Source of the DNA: Apophysomyces variabilis
Lineage: Eukaryota > Mucoromycota > Mucoromycetes > Mucorales > Mucoraceae
Direction of reading: 5' to 3'
Assembly: GCA_002749535.1 (NCBI GenBank)
Contig: MZZL01000134.1
Coordinates: forward strand, 62,001-126,000
Length of the DNA: 64,000 nucleotides
The notes under the pieces are model-generated. The model was not told where the DNA came from. It did no database searches and saw only the letters and a program-made list of their open reading frames with translations. Both the position numbers and the translations under genes were made by a program. This document shows positions 1 to 12,600 of the stretch, piece by piece. Numbering within the stretch: position 1 is the stretch's first letter; the number at the start of each line of letters is the position of its first letter.

Positions 1-1
1 A

Positions 2-268
2 CTGGTATTGGTGGAAGATAGTTGGCGATCGGGTTGTGCTATCTTCATTTCCTACATTACTTGGACTCTGGCTAAGTATTTGGCTGTGAAATATATTGCC
101 GGGTTGATGATTGTTTCCGCCTTTACTTTACCGCGGTTGTACCGCGTACATCATGAAGTGATCGATCATCACTTGGCTCGGGAGACGGAACGCCTGAACC
201 AACTATGGGCGTTTACCTTTCAAAAAATTAACAAAGTCGTATCTACTGTGCAAAATTCTTTTATGTAA
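2..268 (+). CDS. Reticulon-family protein, 3' end (partial)
   Basis: The frame is open from the first bases of the window and stops at 268, so only the last 88 or so residues of a gene that starts upstream are present. The segment has a hydrophobic hairpin (roughly residues 12-40 of the fragment), then the motif TLPRLYRVHHEVIDHH and an amphipathic tail. This is the usual layout of the C-terminal half of a reticulon homology domain, which wedges into ER tubules and bends the membrane. No di-lysine retrieval signal is seen at the end. An A-rich stretch with several AATAAA-like words follows at about 300-330 and could serve for 3'-end formation. Family assignment rests on the hairpin and the proline-leucine-tyrosine motif; the rest of the domain is outside the window. 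Confidence 0.7.
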   Translation: MVLVEDSWRSGCAIFISYITWTLAKYLAVKYIAGLMIVSAFTLPRLYRVHHEVIDHHLARETERLNQLWAFTFQKINKVVSTVQNSFM

Positions 269-1266
269 CAATTAAAATGATTCGAGCCTTTTTCTTTAAA
301 AAAAAAGAAAAATAAAAATAAAAATAAAATGCAAGAGTTGGTTTATTAATACAAATGCGAAGTCATAACCCAAATAGTTCGAGTACCATATCTTGCTTAA
401 AGGCACGCTAGAAATGTACGGTTAAATACCATTATTGAAAATAAAGAGCAAAGGCAGAGTAATTAAAGCCCACAATGAGAGAGTACGACAGCAAGAGATC
501 AAAGAATGTGTGGATATGTTTTGGTGAATCTTCCTGACATTGACAGATGGAACGGACTTGCCACTAAAAGTTATCTCCTGTATTGTATCCGATATAGTTA
601 ATAACCCCCGTAAAAGCAAATAGTAAAAAAGCAATGACGGATGCTTCAACCATGCGCCAATACACATCCCATGCTGTGTAATTGGTGTACACAATTTAAA
701 CAACATACTGCGAATGCTCCTGTCAACGGAGAGCATCATTACACCCTCCTTTGTTTTGATCAAAACGACTATTTATCTCTTTTTATAAATCTTTCTGCTG
801 CATGGCTTTTGTCCCTGATCTTACTTTGCAGACAATAGACTTTAGTTAAAGTTGTTCACTGCATTACAATATGAAGAAAATAAGGATGAAGAAGGAGGAT
901 GAATGCAGCATGTACGCGGGTACACACAGATCATGTCTAGCGCTCTTTTTCTTTTTTTTTTTGTGCCCTGAGCCCAAATTGAATAAGATCTCGACCTTTT
1001 TTTTTTCGCCATTAGAATTTATAAACCAACGGAATTTAGGGTATAACATTCAGGTCATCTTGGTTTTTGCATTGATTAGACAAACGAACAATAGTGGTGA
1101 GAGAGTTGAAATTCAAATCCATACCTTTACCTTGATACAGCTATAAAAAACCGTTTAGGTTTTAAAGAGATAAACTCGTGCGCGTGCGCTTATGGCCTAA
1201 TCGCTAGCAAAAGCATAACCCAGCTCCTTTTCCCTTTCTTTGTTTGTACAGCTTTGTCTTGCGAAG
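269..1266. other. Intergenic region, no gene recognised
   Basis: It holds the 3' flank of the reticulon gene and the 5' flank of the next gene. Small open frames on both strands are short and have no family resemblance. Homopolymer T runs occur near 950-960 and 1000-1008. Confidence 0.6.
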
Positions 1267-2215
1267 ATGCATTCCTTCTTAATTTACCTAACACTCCTGA
1301 TATCACTAGCTGCATTAGGTAAATTCTTTCCTTAACTATCTTTTCACAAGTGTGTTAGCATAACCAACCATTTCTCTCTCCTGGGAACTCGGGAATCACC
1401 ATAAACACAAAGGTCATGCCAAAGAAGCCGATCAAATTAAAACTGTATGGGCGACACAGACAAAAATTGTAACAGCAAATCCTAAAGCAGCAACAGCCAC
1501 TGTATATGACAATGGTGGGGAAGACGACGTCGGCTACCAGACGCACACAGTTCCTTCAAAATCAATAGAAACATCGTATCCTAGAAGGAACGAGAATGAA
1601 GAGGAGGAAGAAGAAAAATCACGGCAAAGACCTAGCCACAGAAAACATGATGAAGATGAGGAAGAAGAAGATGATGACGAAGAAGTAGAGGAAGAGGAAG
1701 AGGAGGAAGAAGGAAAAGGAAGCGTTCTGCATGGTTCTCATCAGTCCGAGCATGAAAATGAGCATCGTAGAAAGCAGACACACGGTAACGAGCAAGAGGA
1801 AGGCGATGTATCCACTACAGATGATTCAGAAGATACCTCTTCTTCATCGCCTCCATCCGAGGCTAGTAAATCTAAACAAAACGCTCACGGTGGTGGCGTT
1901 GGCGGCGATGAGGAAGACCTAGACGATGAAGAAGATACTAGCGCAGCGGACCTTCACTCGATGCAACCTTCTGCTTCTGCTAATCTTTTGGTCAGCTCTT
2001 CCGTATCCATGTCTCGGGTGACACCCATCCGTAGCTCGTCTGCGCAAGCCATGGGCTCCGCATCCAGTCAATCAGAAGGAAGTCTACGTTCTGTGTCTTC
2101 TACGGCGGCCCCTGTTCGCGCCGCATCGCCTCATTCAAAGGCTTCTTTGATCATGGTCCGATGGACCACTGTTTTAGGGTTGATTGCAATGACTCTAGTT
2201 TCATTTATCTATTAA
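1267..2215 (+). CDS. Secreted acidic serine-rich protein, probably GPI-anchored cell-wall protein
   Basis: Exons 1267-1318 and 1413-2215 join in phase 1 into a 284-residue protein; intron 1319-1412 runs from gtaaat to caaag. Exon 1 is essentially a signal peptide (hydrophobic core LIYLTLLISLAALG), with likely cleavage after GHA. The middle (about residues 60-180) is very acidic, with long Glu/Asp runs mixed with Arg-, His- and Ser-containing stretches. It is followed by a Ser/Ala-rich segment. The last 20 or so residues are a hydrophobic tail (WTTVLGLIAMTLVSFIY) after a small-residue region, as expected of a GPI-anchoring signal. Low-complexity acidic and serine stretches suit a surface or wall protein, but no enzyme domain is visible. 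Function is unknown. The start is chosen because this ATG begins the signal peptide. Confidence 0.75.
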
Positions 2216-2361
2216 ATACAGTTCTTTTTTTTTTCTCTCTATTTTTTTCTTTTATGATAAAAAGACAAAAGCATGGATAGCATGTGTAATTGGGAAGGGG
2301 GTTTCCGTTTCCACTAACGTCGGAAGTATAGATGTCGAACAAGGAGCAGGACAAGGATGCA

Positions 2362-3315
2362 TCATTTCAAAAGTTCAAAGATGGTCATACTTAGTACTGT
2401 CGTGGGAATACCCCATACAATCCTTGCGCCCAATCCTCGACTAAATGCGCGCGGACCGCCCTCGTTGGTCCACATCTGACGAGCGATGGTGATCGGGCCC
2501 TTTCCAAACGCCGGTTCCTCTGCTGAGACCTGCCATCGTGTTTTGATAACGTCTAAAGGGGTTGATAGAAAGATAGCGACGATGCCTGCACCACTCGCAC
2601 TGGCTGCATAGGTCAACATGGATGGCGCTTGGTCCAATCTTTTCTTCAGTTGTTCATAGACAGCAAAATAAGCCATGGTATGGGGCACAAACACAAGCAG
2701 ACCCATCCCATAACCTCGAAAAAAGCCACGTAGACCTTCTTCCTGCCAAATCGAACGCATAAGCCATGATTGGGAGGTGGATGATGAGGAACGCGCGTTG
2801 GTCTCGTGTTGTAAGCTCTGTAACCGATTTTTCATCACCTCCATGGGTGTAAAAAGCGTTCCTGCAGCCACCTCGGCCACACAACCCGAAAGCAAATGGT
2901 TCCACATGGCATCGCGAGGGCTTATCCTGTTCTTATCCAGCCAGGACTTGGTTGTCTCATAACAGGCAAGGTATACAGATAAGGCAGGTACGCTGAACAC
3001 CAAAGTTACTGGCAGTCCGCGGTAGAGGGAGAGAAGGTTCGACGTGGTAGTAGACGAACTGTGTACAAATAAAACATGGCGTAAGGCTTGTGTTCTCTTC
3101 AGAGGTGTTCTAGACACCTGTAATCGTGTCTTAATGGTATCAACTAAAAAAAAAAAGAAAGAGACAACTCGAGATAAGCGTATGCGCCTTGGAATTTTTC
3201 TGCATGCTCAGCAGGTCTAATTTCGTTTCCTGTTTCTTTTACTTGGATGGGTGCATATACGAGCGATCAGCGCTGCTACACTTGAAGCAAAGATATAATG
3301 ACCATCCACTTCCAT
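2362..3315 (-). CDS. Mitochondrial carrier family (SLC25) protein
   Basis: Exon 1 (3243-3315) and exon 2 (2362-3143) join in phase 1 across intron 3144-3242, giving 284 residues. All three carrier repeats are present, each with its signature: PIDTIKTRLQ at the exon junction, PMEVMKNRLQ in the middle and PLDVIKTRWQ near the C-terminus. Each is followed by a G-rich amphipathic stretch (LYRGLP, FFRGYG, FSRGLG). The protein is therefore a six-helix inner-membrane transporter of normal length. The second signature has Glu where Asp is usual and is followed by Asn-Arg. The substrate cannot be read from sequence; the pattern fits the metal or cofactor carrier branch better than the ADP/ATP or citrate carriers, but that is a guess. 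It shares a 187-bp promoter region with BUD31 in divergent orientation. Confidence 0.9.
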
Positions 3316-3502
3316 GAAATGGTATACACATGTAGAGCCAACCTGTCCTAGCACTTTTCAGGTCCTTTTTTTCTTTTTCCCGCTTTGCTCTGTGACTTGC
3401 TGCTTCTCACTTTCCAAGGGGACTTTCTTTTCAGTTCCCTTATTGTGACCCAAATTTTCAGGCTCTTCCTTTGTTTTCACCCTCTCGTTAAAGACTTCTC
3501 TC
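3316..3502. promoter_or_regulatory. Compact divergent promoter (mitochondrial carrier / BUD31)
   Basis: Only 187 bp separate the start codons of the two oppositely transcribed genes, so both core promoters must lie here. The stretch is pyrimidine-rich on the + strand in front of BUD31 (3360-3480); no clear TATA box is seen. Confidence 0.5.
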
Positions 3503-4084
3503 ATGCCCAAAATCAGAACTCAACGAACGAAAAGGCCGCCGCCAGGGTTCGATGAAATTGAGCCTACTCTGGAAGAGTTTGCTCAAAAGATGAAAGAAGG
3601 TAAAGAGAACCGATTCAACCCGTTTTGTGCACAGCACAGCTTGACATCCAAGATCTTCTTTAGTTGAAAACGAGCCTCATGAGGGAAGGCGCATTGTCGA
3701 ATCATCGTGGCCCATCTTTCGTATTCACCATCAACGATCCCGTTATATTTATGACTTGTATTACAAAAGAAAGGCAATTTCAAGAGAATTGTACGATTAC
3801 TTGCTGAAATACAAGTATGCCGACGCCAATCTCATCGCCAAGTGGAAAAAGGTGAGAGACGAATCTTAGACAAGGTTATATTACCTATAGATAATGTATT
3901 AATCGAACTCGATATCTTCCAATAGTCTGGATTCGAACGTTTATGTTGTCTTCGATGCATTCAACCACGCGACACCAACTTTGGCACTACCTGTATTTGC
4001 CGTGTACCCAAAGAGAAATTAGAGGAAGGAAAAGTAGTCGAATGTGTTCATTGTGGATGCAGAGGCTGTGCCAGTGGTGATTAA
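3503..4084 (+). CDS. BUD31: BUD31 (G10) pre-mRNA splicing factor
   Basis: Three exons (3503-3599, 3664-3851, 3926-4084) encode 147 residues, close to the 144-157 seen in animals and yeast. BUD31 is a core component of the Bact/C spliceosome. Recognisable blocks in order are the N-terminal [21 protein letters not shown], the segment around [31 protein letters not shown], and a Cys-rich zinc region beginning at LCCLRCI and ending [13 protein letters not shown]. All the paired cysteines expected of its zinc clusters are present. The introns are 64 and 74 nt with clear GT and AG ends, and removing them restores one frame. Start and stop match the family ends, so the gene looks complete and functional. 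Confidence 0.96.
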
Positions 4085-6831
4085 AAGAGAAGAAAGGAAA
4101 AACAAAATGCACTGTTTCGGTTTTTTGAGGAAATGCACAGCGAGAAAAAGTAAAACTTGTGGGTACGATGCGTATCTGGGGCGATGGGGAGCACTCTCAA
4201 ATCACGCTGATATTGGTGCGTGAATCACATGGAATAGAACCTTTTATACAGCTAAAAGTGATGTATATCTTTTTTATCGAAATACAGAAAAAGAGGCAAA
4301 AAAAAACAGACCATATCTTTCTATGTTGGAATTCTTGGGTACGAATATGAGTTATCTATCTCTATCATTTTCTCAGCTAGTCTGTCAGAGATTATATCCA
4401 TTTCAGGACGATATATTTGAAGGATGCGTTTTCCTATACGTCTTACGAGATAACCACTAGGTAGCACGTAGCACGAAGAAATTGAATCGTTCACATGGAC
4501 GTGTAATCGGATGCATGCCCGATATTCGAGCCTGTGTTTGTCATAGCGAATCAGGTGCCCTCTTTATCCGATATGAGTTTGACCACAAGGCTTATCGGAC
4601 AGCTTCCAAACTTGAAAATGTTGGTTTACCGGAACGTGTCATACAGTCTTCCGCTATTTTTGAGGAAGTGGATGAGGTTTGCAATCTAGAAGACGACATT
4701 GAATCGGAAACAGGCTACTGTGGGTCCGTCTTCATCCAACCATAAGCCTAGCATGAATTGACATAACTATGTCTGAAAAAAATGTTAAAAGGAACGTAGC
4801 ATACTGCCGTTAACTAGTCAATGATCCAAAGTACACGGCAGCTCCAAGATATGAATCACACAAATGTCTGTCTACGGGAGAACGCACAGAACAAATGTTT
4901 GTAAGGTTTGATATTGCTAATCTAACTGACTCAAAGCTTTTCTCAACATCAGAAAACCCTTGTAACCAATGGCGCCGTGGCAAAGTTGTGTTTATCTTGT
5001 AAAGCAAAAAGAAGGGATTTGATCCTCATCAAGGGATGCTTTGTTGTAAAACCAAGGGATATATCATCACCTCGGTCATTGCTTTTTTATTTGGATTATA
5101 CCAACATAACGAATCTCTTTTATTCTCAACTCAACCGATAGCATAAATTACAGATATGATGGACCAATACCAAGGTAAGCCGCGATAAAGGGTTGTCGAC
5201 GACGTGCGAACGGGGCACTGGCGAAGTACAACGTTCTGAGACATGGCTATGTGATGCCAAGTCAACCGCCAATTTTGAGGCAAACAAACGCTATTATTGG
5301 CCTGCTTGCAAAACAGCTTGTGCTTGGATGGAAAAGAAAGCAATTCAAACCAATGAAGATATTCTTAGATAACTTTTCGGGTGGAAGAAGATAACTGGAG
5401 TCTTACCTTGCCAGGTAAGGCATAGATATGGATCGAGCGACGCCTCATACAATCAATATTTAATATGTTTGTGGAATGCAAAAACAACGCTTCGTTGAGA
5501 TGACGCGGTAACAAAATTTGGGTAGCCATCAATAATTTGGCATTTCACCTGAAGAAGTCTCTAGTCACTGGCTATGCGGTCGTTATCTTCAAAGAACATC
5601 AAAGAATAACCCAATTATGGTATCCGAAGGCCCTGTTTTGTATTCTAAAGATCTCTTTGTTCACGTGCAGACAGAGAGAAAAAGAAGAAGGAAACGCCAG
5701 TACGGCAATCCACCGCATGATGACGGATAGAAATGACCTGACGCAAAAAATTACTTCTTTCATGAGGATATCAAGTTAGTGTCGCATGAATGCTGTACTT
5801 TTGCAGTGCTCATGTTACCTTACTGAAGGTTATGTGTCGGTCATTATACATTATTTCTTATTGGGTGCCGGAGTAACTACTCATTGAAGAGGGATGAGCT
5901 TCTGTATTGCACCATAGGAACAATTAGGTCAAACCGATGTCACGTAAATTAACGAGACAATATCAAAACAATACATCAATATATGATTAAAAGATAAGAT
6001 AGGAAAAAAAAAGAAGTTTTGGCTTCGATTACAATGCCTTGTGGGATAGACGCTCTTTCCCCTGGAAATAACGAAAACAGCTTTGCAGACAAGAGTTTCC
6101 AATGTCGTGCTATTCAAAAGAACGCGAACCATCTCGATTAACTAGCGAAATTAAACGCACGAACCCCCATACAGATCTATTCTGCACAGACAGTGCATAT
6201 CTTCCAGAAACGAAGAAGAGAACATCTTTCACTATGACACGCGAATCAGAGAGAATAACAGAAATCCCACTATCTAGCACATCATCTATTTCACTAATGG
6301 ATAAAGATGTACAACATCCTCAACGGTTTAGGCTATGGCCGCAGTTACCATAGTAATTCCGTTGCTCTTTGTTCGATACCTAGGGAATGAGAAAGATAGA
6401 AGATAGTCCAGGTCATCTGAATGAAATAGAGAAATAAAACGTTTTCTTTATTACCATTCAATCAAAAACTTTAGGACTTGTTTGGAAAAGATGATAAATT
6501 TGGGTAAAAGTGGATGATATTCATTTTATTTTTAGAATTAAGCCGAACGTTCCGAACATTAGCTACAGATCAAACTGGAATAGGTGGAGGAGAGACATTG
6601 GAAAAGAAAAAACAGAAGAGAGTTTATCGGCAGCCTCTACATCTTTTGGAGGGTAGATGATGGAAATGAAAATGGGGAGTGAGAGGAAAGTCTTCTTCTT
6701 CTGTTGAGTGTCATGCCTGGGTCTGACCCTTCTGTATTTCCATGCAAGTTGTTGTTGAAGCAGGAAAAAGGAGGAGGGGATCATGGTATTGTAGCAATCT
6801 TTCGGGTTTTGCGTTTGCCCCCTCCTTTCTT
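4085..6831. other. 2.7-kb gene-poor stretch with short unassigned frames
   Basis: Nothing here can be assigned to a family. The longest frames are 4461-4745 (+, opened by a TAG at 4458), 5131-5343 (-), 5537-5779 (+) and 6102-6353 (+), all under 100 codons. The 4461-4745 frame has a fairly protein-like composition and could be a terminal exon or a relic. Confidence 0.5.
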
Positions 6832-7957
6832 TTATGGTTGATAGACAGCAGTGAATGATAACCAAAAGGCTATGAGATCTTTTGGTTCGTCATCATGTAG
6901 CATACGTTCATCCAGTTGCATCTCAAAGTCGGTAAATCCTTCCGATTTCAACAGGTGTCGGAATTCATGGAGACCAATGTAATCTTTATAGCCGCGCGAT
7001 CCACGCTTCACACGGACATTATGATCGCTTACCACGTGAGCCCCGACTAAAAGGCCTCCAGGTCGGAGGAGCCACTTGACCCTTTGCAGAAATTCCTTGA
7101 TGCGATCAGAAGAATGGAATAAGTGGATCAGACTCCCGGCATAGACGACGGCAATCTGATGGTGATAGTCGCTCATGGTATCCAAGAAGCTCGCGTCGAA
7201 CACATTGCCGACCAGGAACCGGATGGGAAGACTCTCTTGACTATCTCGACAAAGAGCGTAACCACATTCTATAAAATGTTTTGAAATATCGGTTCCAATC
7301 AGATAGTCAGCAGGATAGCCATCTAACATGAGTTGCCTAAGATCAGTTCCTGGGTTGTTAATTCGATAACAAGAAGAGGATGACGAATTTGAGTCATGGG
7401 TCAATGAAATGAAAGAATTCCCTTTTTTTCTTTTTATTTTCTTTCTTTCTTTACCTGCACAGCAACCGATATCAAGCAGCCAAGGAGAAGGATGATGTTT
7501 TCCAATACGTAATAATGTTTCGTAGAAGAATCGTCGGCACATTCTAGAATATGCGAACTTGAACTGGTCTATGCAACGATAGATTGGCCCTTCCTATACC
7601 AAAAAAAGAAAGAAAAAGAAATAAAACGTATATTCCATTTTATTATTATTCTTAAACTTTTTTTTTTGCGGGTGATGGTTTGTTGCGATATTCACGTCTC
7701 AGCTTCCCGTAATGTACGTGGCGATCCGATTTGCATTTTCTGTCTTTTTTTTTCTCTCTTTCTCCCCTTTCTCCCCCCATCCCTTGTTTTACTCGGATAA
7801 CACGCTCTTATTTTCTTTTTAGTTTTACCTGGCATAGTTTTGTACGAATCTTGTTTAAATGACGACCTAGTTCATCTGGATCCTTAATGCCAACATAGTC
7901 AGCGTAGAACCGTCTAGCTTTCGGGTCCATTTTGACTGGCAGGAGTGAGTTAGACAT
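6832..7957 (-). CDS. Class I SAM-dependent methyltransferase (fungal AusD-like family)
   Basis: Exons 7829-7957, 7455-7593 and 6832-7349 give 261 residues. Introns are 7594-7828 and 7350-7454. The second intron is 105 nt and has no in-frame stop, so an unspliced reading stays open. Splicing restores motif I as LLDIGCCAGTD (about residues 82-92), the SAM-binding loop. Next come TDIS (motif II acidic residue) and a post-motif region ending WLLRPGGLLVG before the last strands. The region ahead of motif I (EGPIYRCIDQFKFA) matches the family's usual N-terminal segment. The substrate is unknown; relatives methylate small molecules in secondary metabolism or are uncharacterised. The start at 7957 was chosen over the ATG at 7930 because it is the first in-frame ATG after the T-rich leader; either is possible. 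Confidence 0.8.
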
Positions 7958-8789
7958 AGGATAAGACAAAGAGCATAAGATAAAAGAAAAAAATAAAGGG
8001 AAAGGGAATATGGTTTCACGAAGCGTAGAGGACGACGCCAAATACGGTCATTTTTTCGATTTTTGCCCTAATTACCCCAAAAAGGTTTGAAGAAGGCTCG
8101 TTGGATAACCGTGTGACTGTTGGCAAGGCGTCGTTTTCTTTTCTATTGTTCTTTCTAATTGTTTGAAGAAAGAGGAGTGACTTTCTAGAATAACAAGAAT
8201 GAAAAAGAAAAGAAGCCTTTGCTATGCGTAGTAAGTAAAAAAGGAAAAAGAGTGGTCAAAGGACTAAGGCTACAGTCAGTCGATGCCTATGTCTTGGGAA
8301 CAACGCACCCCGTCCTATCTCTCTTTTCTCTCTCTCTCTCTCTCTCTTTGATCTTCCGGTGCAGGTCAAAGTATAGGTCAATCAATATAATAACGGGGAA
8401 TGTTGAGAATATTCGACACAATGAACTCCTACCTCGACCATTATCAAACATCTTTCTCTCCCCCACACCCCCTCCTTTTTTGATCCACTGCGTCTGTGTA
8501 TGAAGTATGCTGGGGTTATGTATATGTGTGTAAGTGTGTAGGTAAGCAAGATTTAATGGGTCTATATGATGTATATGTCTAGTCTGTAGATGTGTAATGA
8601 ATTACCTGGGTTTTTTTTTGTTTTTGTTTTTTTTTTTACTTTGCTTTGTGTTTTGCCCTTGCATAAGTCTTTTTTTTTTCTTTTTCAACAACAATAAAAA
8701 GACCCAACTTTTTCCTTTCTTCTTCCCTTTTGTTTTGTTTCTTTATTGTTGTATCTTTCATCTCCTTTATTCAATCAGATTCTAGCATC
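7958..8789. other. Intergenic region with a TC microsatellite and pyrimidine-rich leader
   Basis: It lies between the divergent methyltransferase and calcineurin-tail genes. It includes a TC dinucleotide run and long T/C-rich tracts up to 8760 that resemble a fungal 5' leader. No calcineurin catalytic exon could be found in this stretch. Confidence 0.6.
8327..8347 (+). repeat. (TC)n microsatellite
   Basis: About ten uninterrupted TC units. Confidence 0.9.
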
Positions 8790-9212
8790 ATGTCACTCGC
8801 AATTCTTAATGTATGCCAAGATGATCTCAACGTGTCCATGCCCTCCAATATCCTTACCATTCATCATCGTCGTCAAATCATCAAGAAAAAGGTCGTGGCC
8901 ATCGGTAGACTATCGAGATCATTGACTGTCCTAAGGGAAAATCCCGAACTGGTCAAGCAATTCAAGCAATTATCGGGTAAAAACACCTTGCCACTAGGAA
9001 CCCTTGCTCTAGGTGAGAAGGGTCTTCGGGATGGTAATAAACAACAAATAGAAAAACATCACACAAAGAGAGTGAAATAAGGAAAAATGGGGGTTATACC
9101 ACACCTCTACTCTTTCTCTCTTTCCTTTTCATTGAATACAGGGATACTAACAACATCGACTTCTTTTCCTTTAGCTATCGCATCGTTGGAAGACCAGTCA
9201 TTGACAAAATAA
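8790..9212 (+). CDS. Orphan calcineurin A C-terminal tail (calmodulin-binding region)
   Basis: Exons 8790-9012 and 9175-9212 give 86 residues. The intron carries a textbook TACTAAC branch site near 9145 and ends tttag. The protein matches only the region of calcineurin A (PP2B catalytic subunit) after the phosphatase domain: AILNVCQDDL, then the calmodulin-binding helix RRQIIKKKVVAIGRLSRS with TVLREN, then LPLGTLAL and a short tail. In full-length calcineurin this helix binds Ca2+/calmodulin and relieves autoinhibition. The upstream kilobase contains no phosphatase exons. A pyrimidine-rich leader runs straight into the ATG, so this may be a small independent gene rather than the end of a longer one. 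Alternatives are a truncated paralogue or a pseudogene whose catalytic part was deleted. Confidence 0.65.
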
Positions 9213-9691
9213 CCAGCCATGGTGCAAGGCAAAAAAAAACTGCGGATGCGAGATCGCCCAGAGTGAATAGCTATTTTGTTCCCTCGATAACATCAAACAT
9301 CAAGGTTTCTACAGAGAAAAACAAATCTGATTTATGTACAATAAACAAAGAGTGTTGTCTGGTCAGTTTATCAATAAAACGGAAACGCTAAAGATCCCCT
9401 CCATCATATAACCAAACGTGCAAATCTATATCGCTGTGTTTTCCTTCCAAACCCTGTCCCCCCCCCTTCTCTCTACCTAATTTGCCTCCCGCAAATTAAA
9501 CCACTTTTGGAACGAAAAGAATTCAAAAACCTCATTGCCAAAATTTGGGATCGCAGCCGTCCGCGCCATATGACGCTCGGACACCTTCCATGCATAAGAC
9601 GGCCTAAATATGAAAATGCCTTTATTCAACAGTATATTATTGGGCCTAAAAATGTATTGCGGATAGTAAAGGGTAAGGAGGGTTACGGGCG
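9213..9691. other. Convergent intergenic region
   Basis: It lies between two converging genes, with AATAAA-like words near 9340 and 9374. No coding signal. Confidence 0.6.
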
Positions 9692-12600
9692 TTAAGGGTG
9701 GTCGGATTTCTTTTGTCGTTCTTCTGCTTCTTTCGCTCGAAGGAATTCTTGTTGTGCTTGAGCTTGAGCATGCTGTACTTGTTGTGCCTGCTGAAGCTGT
9801 TGTTGTAATTGTAATGCCTGCTGGAATTGGGCAACTTGAAACCGTTGTTGTTGCGCAGCCAGAAGTGCCGCCGATAGCCCACCATTGGACGCAGCAATGG
9901 CATTGGCTAACTGCTGAGGAGACGGCGTGTTTTGATTGATACCTGGGCTACCCAAGATCTGAGGCGTTTGTGGCGAACCTTGGCCGCCCGCTCCGCCAAC
10001 ACCACCGGCTCCTGCAGTGGCGGCCGTCCCTCCAGCTGCCACAGCCGCGGCAGCAGCAGCAGCAGCAGCCGCTTGGGCCTGAATCTGGGCCTGGGCCTGA
10101 GCTTGAGCTTGTGTTGTTGCTGCAGTGCGCATTTGAAATTGAGCTAGATATCGCTGCAATTGAGCTTGTTGACTAGGTGCCAGTTGAGGAATTGCGTATC
10201 CCATCTGAGCGAGCTGTAACAAAGGATTGGCTGTATTGGCATGCATCGTAGCTTGGTGGGGAGACTGTGCAGGTCCTTGCTGTGGAAGTGCTGGGGAAGC
10301 TACCTGGGATACTTGTTGAGGCTGCTGTTGTTGCATAAATTCTGAATTTGTGGCAGGTGAATGTGCTGCTACAGAGAACGTTAGTGCAAAAGGTCGGTAT
10401 GATTGTACATCATACCTTGAGGCTGCGAAACAGGCACGACATTTGCAAAACGTTGGATAGGAGCTGATACAGGGGGGCGTGCTTGCCCTGGAGCCTGACC
10501 TGCCGCGAGGAACATTTGGTGTTGTCGAAGCAAGTGTAGTTGTGCAGCTGGATATCGGTTGAGCGGTAATCCCGTCGCACCCTGATTTGACGGAATCTGT
10601 GGCGGTCTCGCTACTCCCCCGGACGATGCTGTCATAACACGATTTGCCGCCGCCGCCGCTGCTGCTGCTGCTGCTACAGCCGCTGAAGAAGCCGTAGGCG
10701 TAGGTGGAGTAGCGGCACTAGCGCTTGTTGTCGCAGGTCGCGGCTGTGCCGGGACTTGAGCATGTTGTAACGGCATCGCACCCGAATGAGTAGCCCTTGC
10801 AACACCCTTATATCGCTTATTCAGTATTCATGTATACATTCTTTGTCTGCTTACATTAGTTGGTTGAGCAGCCAAGCTATATTGTCGCTGTTCCAATAAC
10901 GCTTGGGCCATTTGCCTGTCGCGCTGAGCTTTATGCATGCTCATCTCCATTGCAGTAGGCAGTCGCTGACCAGTGCTACTCATACCGTATGTTTCGATAG
11001 TGCTTCGTGGAGGAGCCACTGTACCTAAGTCATAGTAAAACTTTTATCAGCCCGTATATGTTACATCAACTTCTTACTGGATGTCCTCTGAGATTCTTCT
11101 CGTTTCTTTTGAGTCTTCTTGATCGCTTCAAATATATTATATTGGCGTTGTCTCTTCTTAGCCGAATCAAATTTAAACAGTGATTGCCGTTTTGAAAGAT
11201 CTTTCTTCAGCTTTGCAACGTAGGCTATTTACGGAATATGCAAAATTAACATTGTTTTCATTTCAAATATCACTGTATTACCTGAGTTAACCTGTCCCGA
11301 CAGCGACGTAAGATTGTTTCGCTTCCAATGCTCGTGACACTCCCAAGGAGTACGTTTTTCACCGTTGATGGGAGTGCGAACAGTATTGAAAGCATCGCAT
11401 ATTAACTCCCAATTGAAAGAATATTGCAAGATCAATGATATCAAACATATATCATCTTCTTCTGACCAAGCGCTTGTGGAACGCTCACCGCTCGGGGGCT
11501 GTGGTGTGGGAGGTTGCTGAGCCGGAATATCCTTGAGTCTCTTCGGGGCAAATAATGCTAAAAGCCAATTAACACATCTATTATCCCTTCCAGAAAAAAA
11601 CCCCCTGCTTACGTGATAACAATGGTGCAGTATCGTAACGTTCGTGCCTCGGTAATACTTTGATTTCCTTTTTATCTTCCTCCTCTTCATAAATTACAAT
11701 TTGCTGACCGTCAGCTGTTCGTTTTCGGCTTAGACGTTGAGGTTTCTTGAATTTAAGTTTGCGTGTGGATAGTTTAGATATAGGTACGATCCTGCCGTAC
11801 TCAGATTCATCAAAATATGGATCGTTTGCATCCGGTTTTGGTGGCTCATATAATAGAAGCTCCGGAAACACGGTATCAACATTGAAATCTGCAAACTCTT
11901 CGTCCGATAGCACTAATGTGGGAACGTCTAAACTCAAAGTTTTCACTGCTGTTCTTATCTTTTCGATCGTCTCTAACGAAAGCGTAGGCGTAGCTTCCGG
12001 CTCCTCTGCCGTCGCTGTCGTTGTAGTAGTAGTTGTAGTAGTAGGTGTCTCAGTTTCCTTTCGTTTAGGTGGCTCAGGGACGCTTGGGCCTGAAGATTGT
12101 TGGTGGTCCTCTTCGACAGCCTCTTCTGCTGATGGCTGTTGGACTTGTTGTATTATCTCACCTGTATTACAAGGCGATGGCTCGGGCATTACACTAGACG
12201 CAGGCGTACCTTCTTCTTCTTTAGTCGGCGAAACGGACATGTCTTGTGCTTCATTGAATACTACTTCTTGGTTGTCTGAAGCACCCATCTCTATATCAGG
12301 CACGTGATTGGGACCTTCTAAAGACATCGTGTTACTCTCCGAAGCCTTTTCGCTGCCCTTATATTCCACTGGCGATGGTATAAGCGCCTGATAAGCTATT
12401 CAGTACTTTCATTCGCAATTAGACTTGCAAATACCTTGACACAAACAGATGATTTATCTTCAGCTTTGTGCCACTCCAATACCGCCCTGGATAACATAAA
12501 GGCACACGCAATCTTCCACTTTCTTTCCTCCTTAAAATCAGTCCTCATCCATTTCTAGATGTGTATACAATCTTAAAAATAGATTCACAGCACAGCGCAA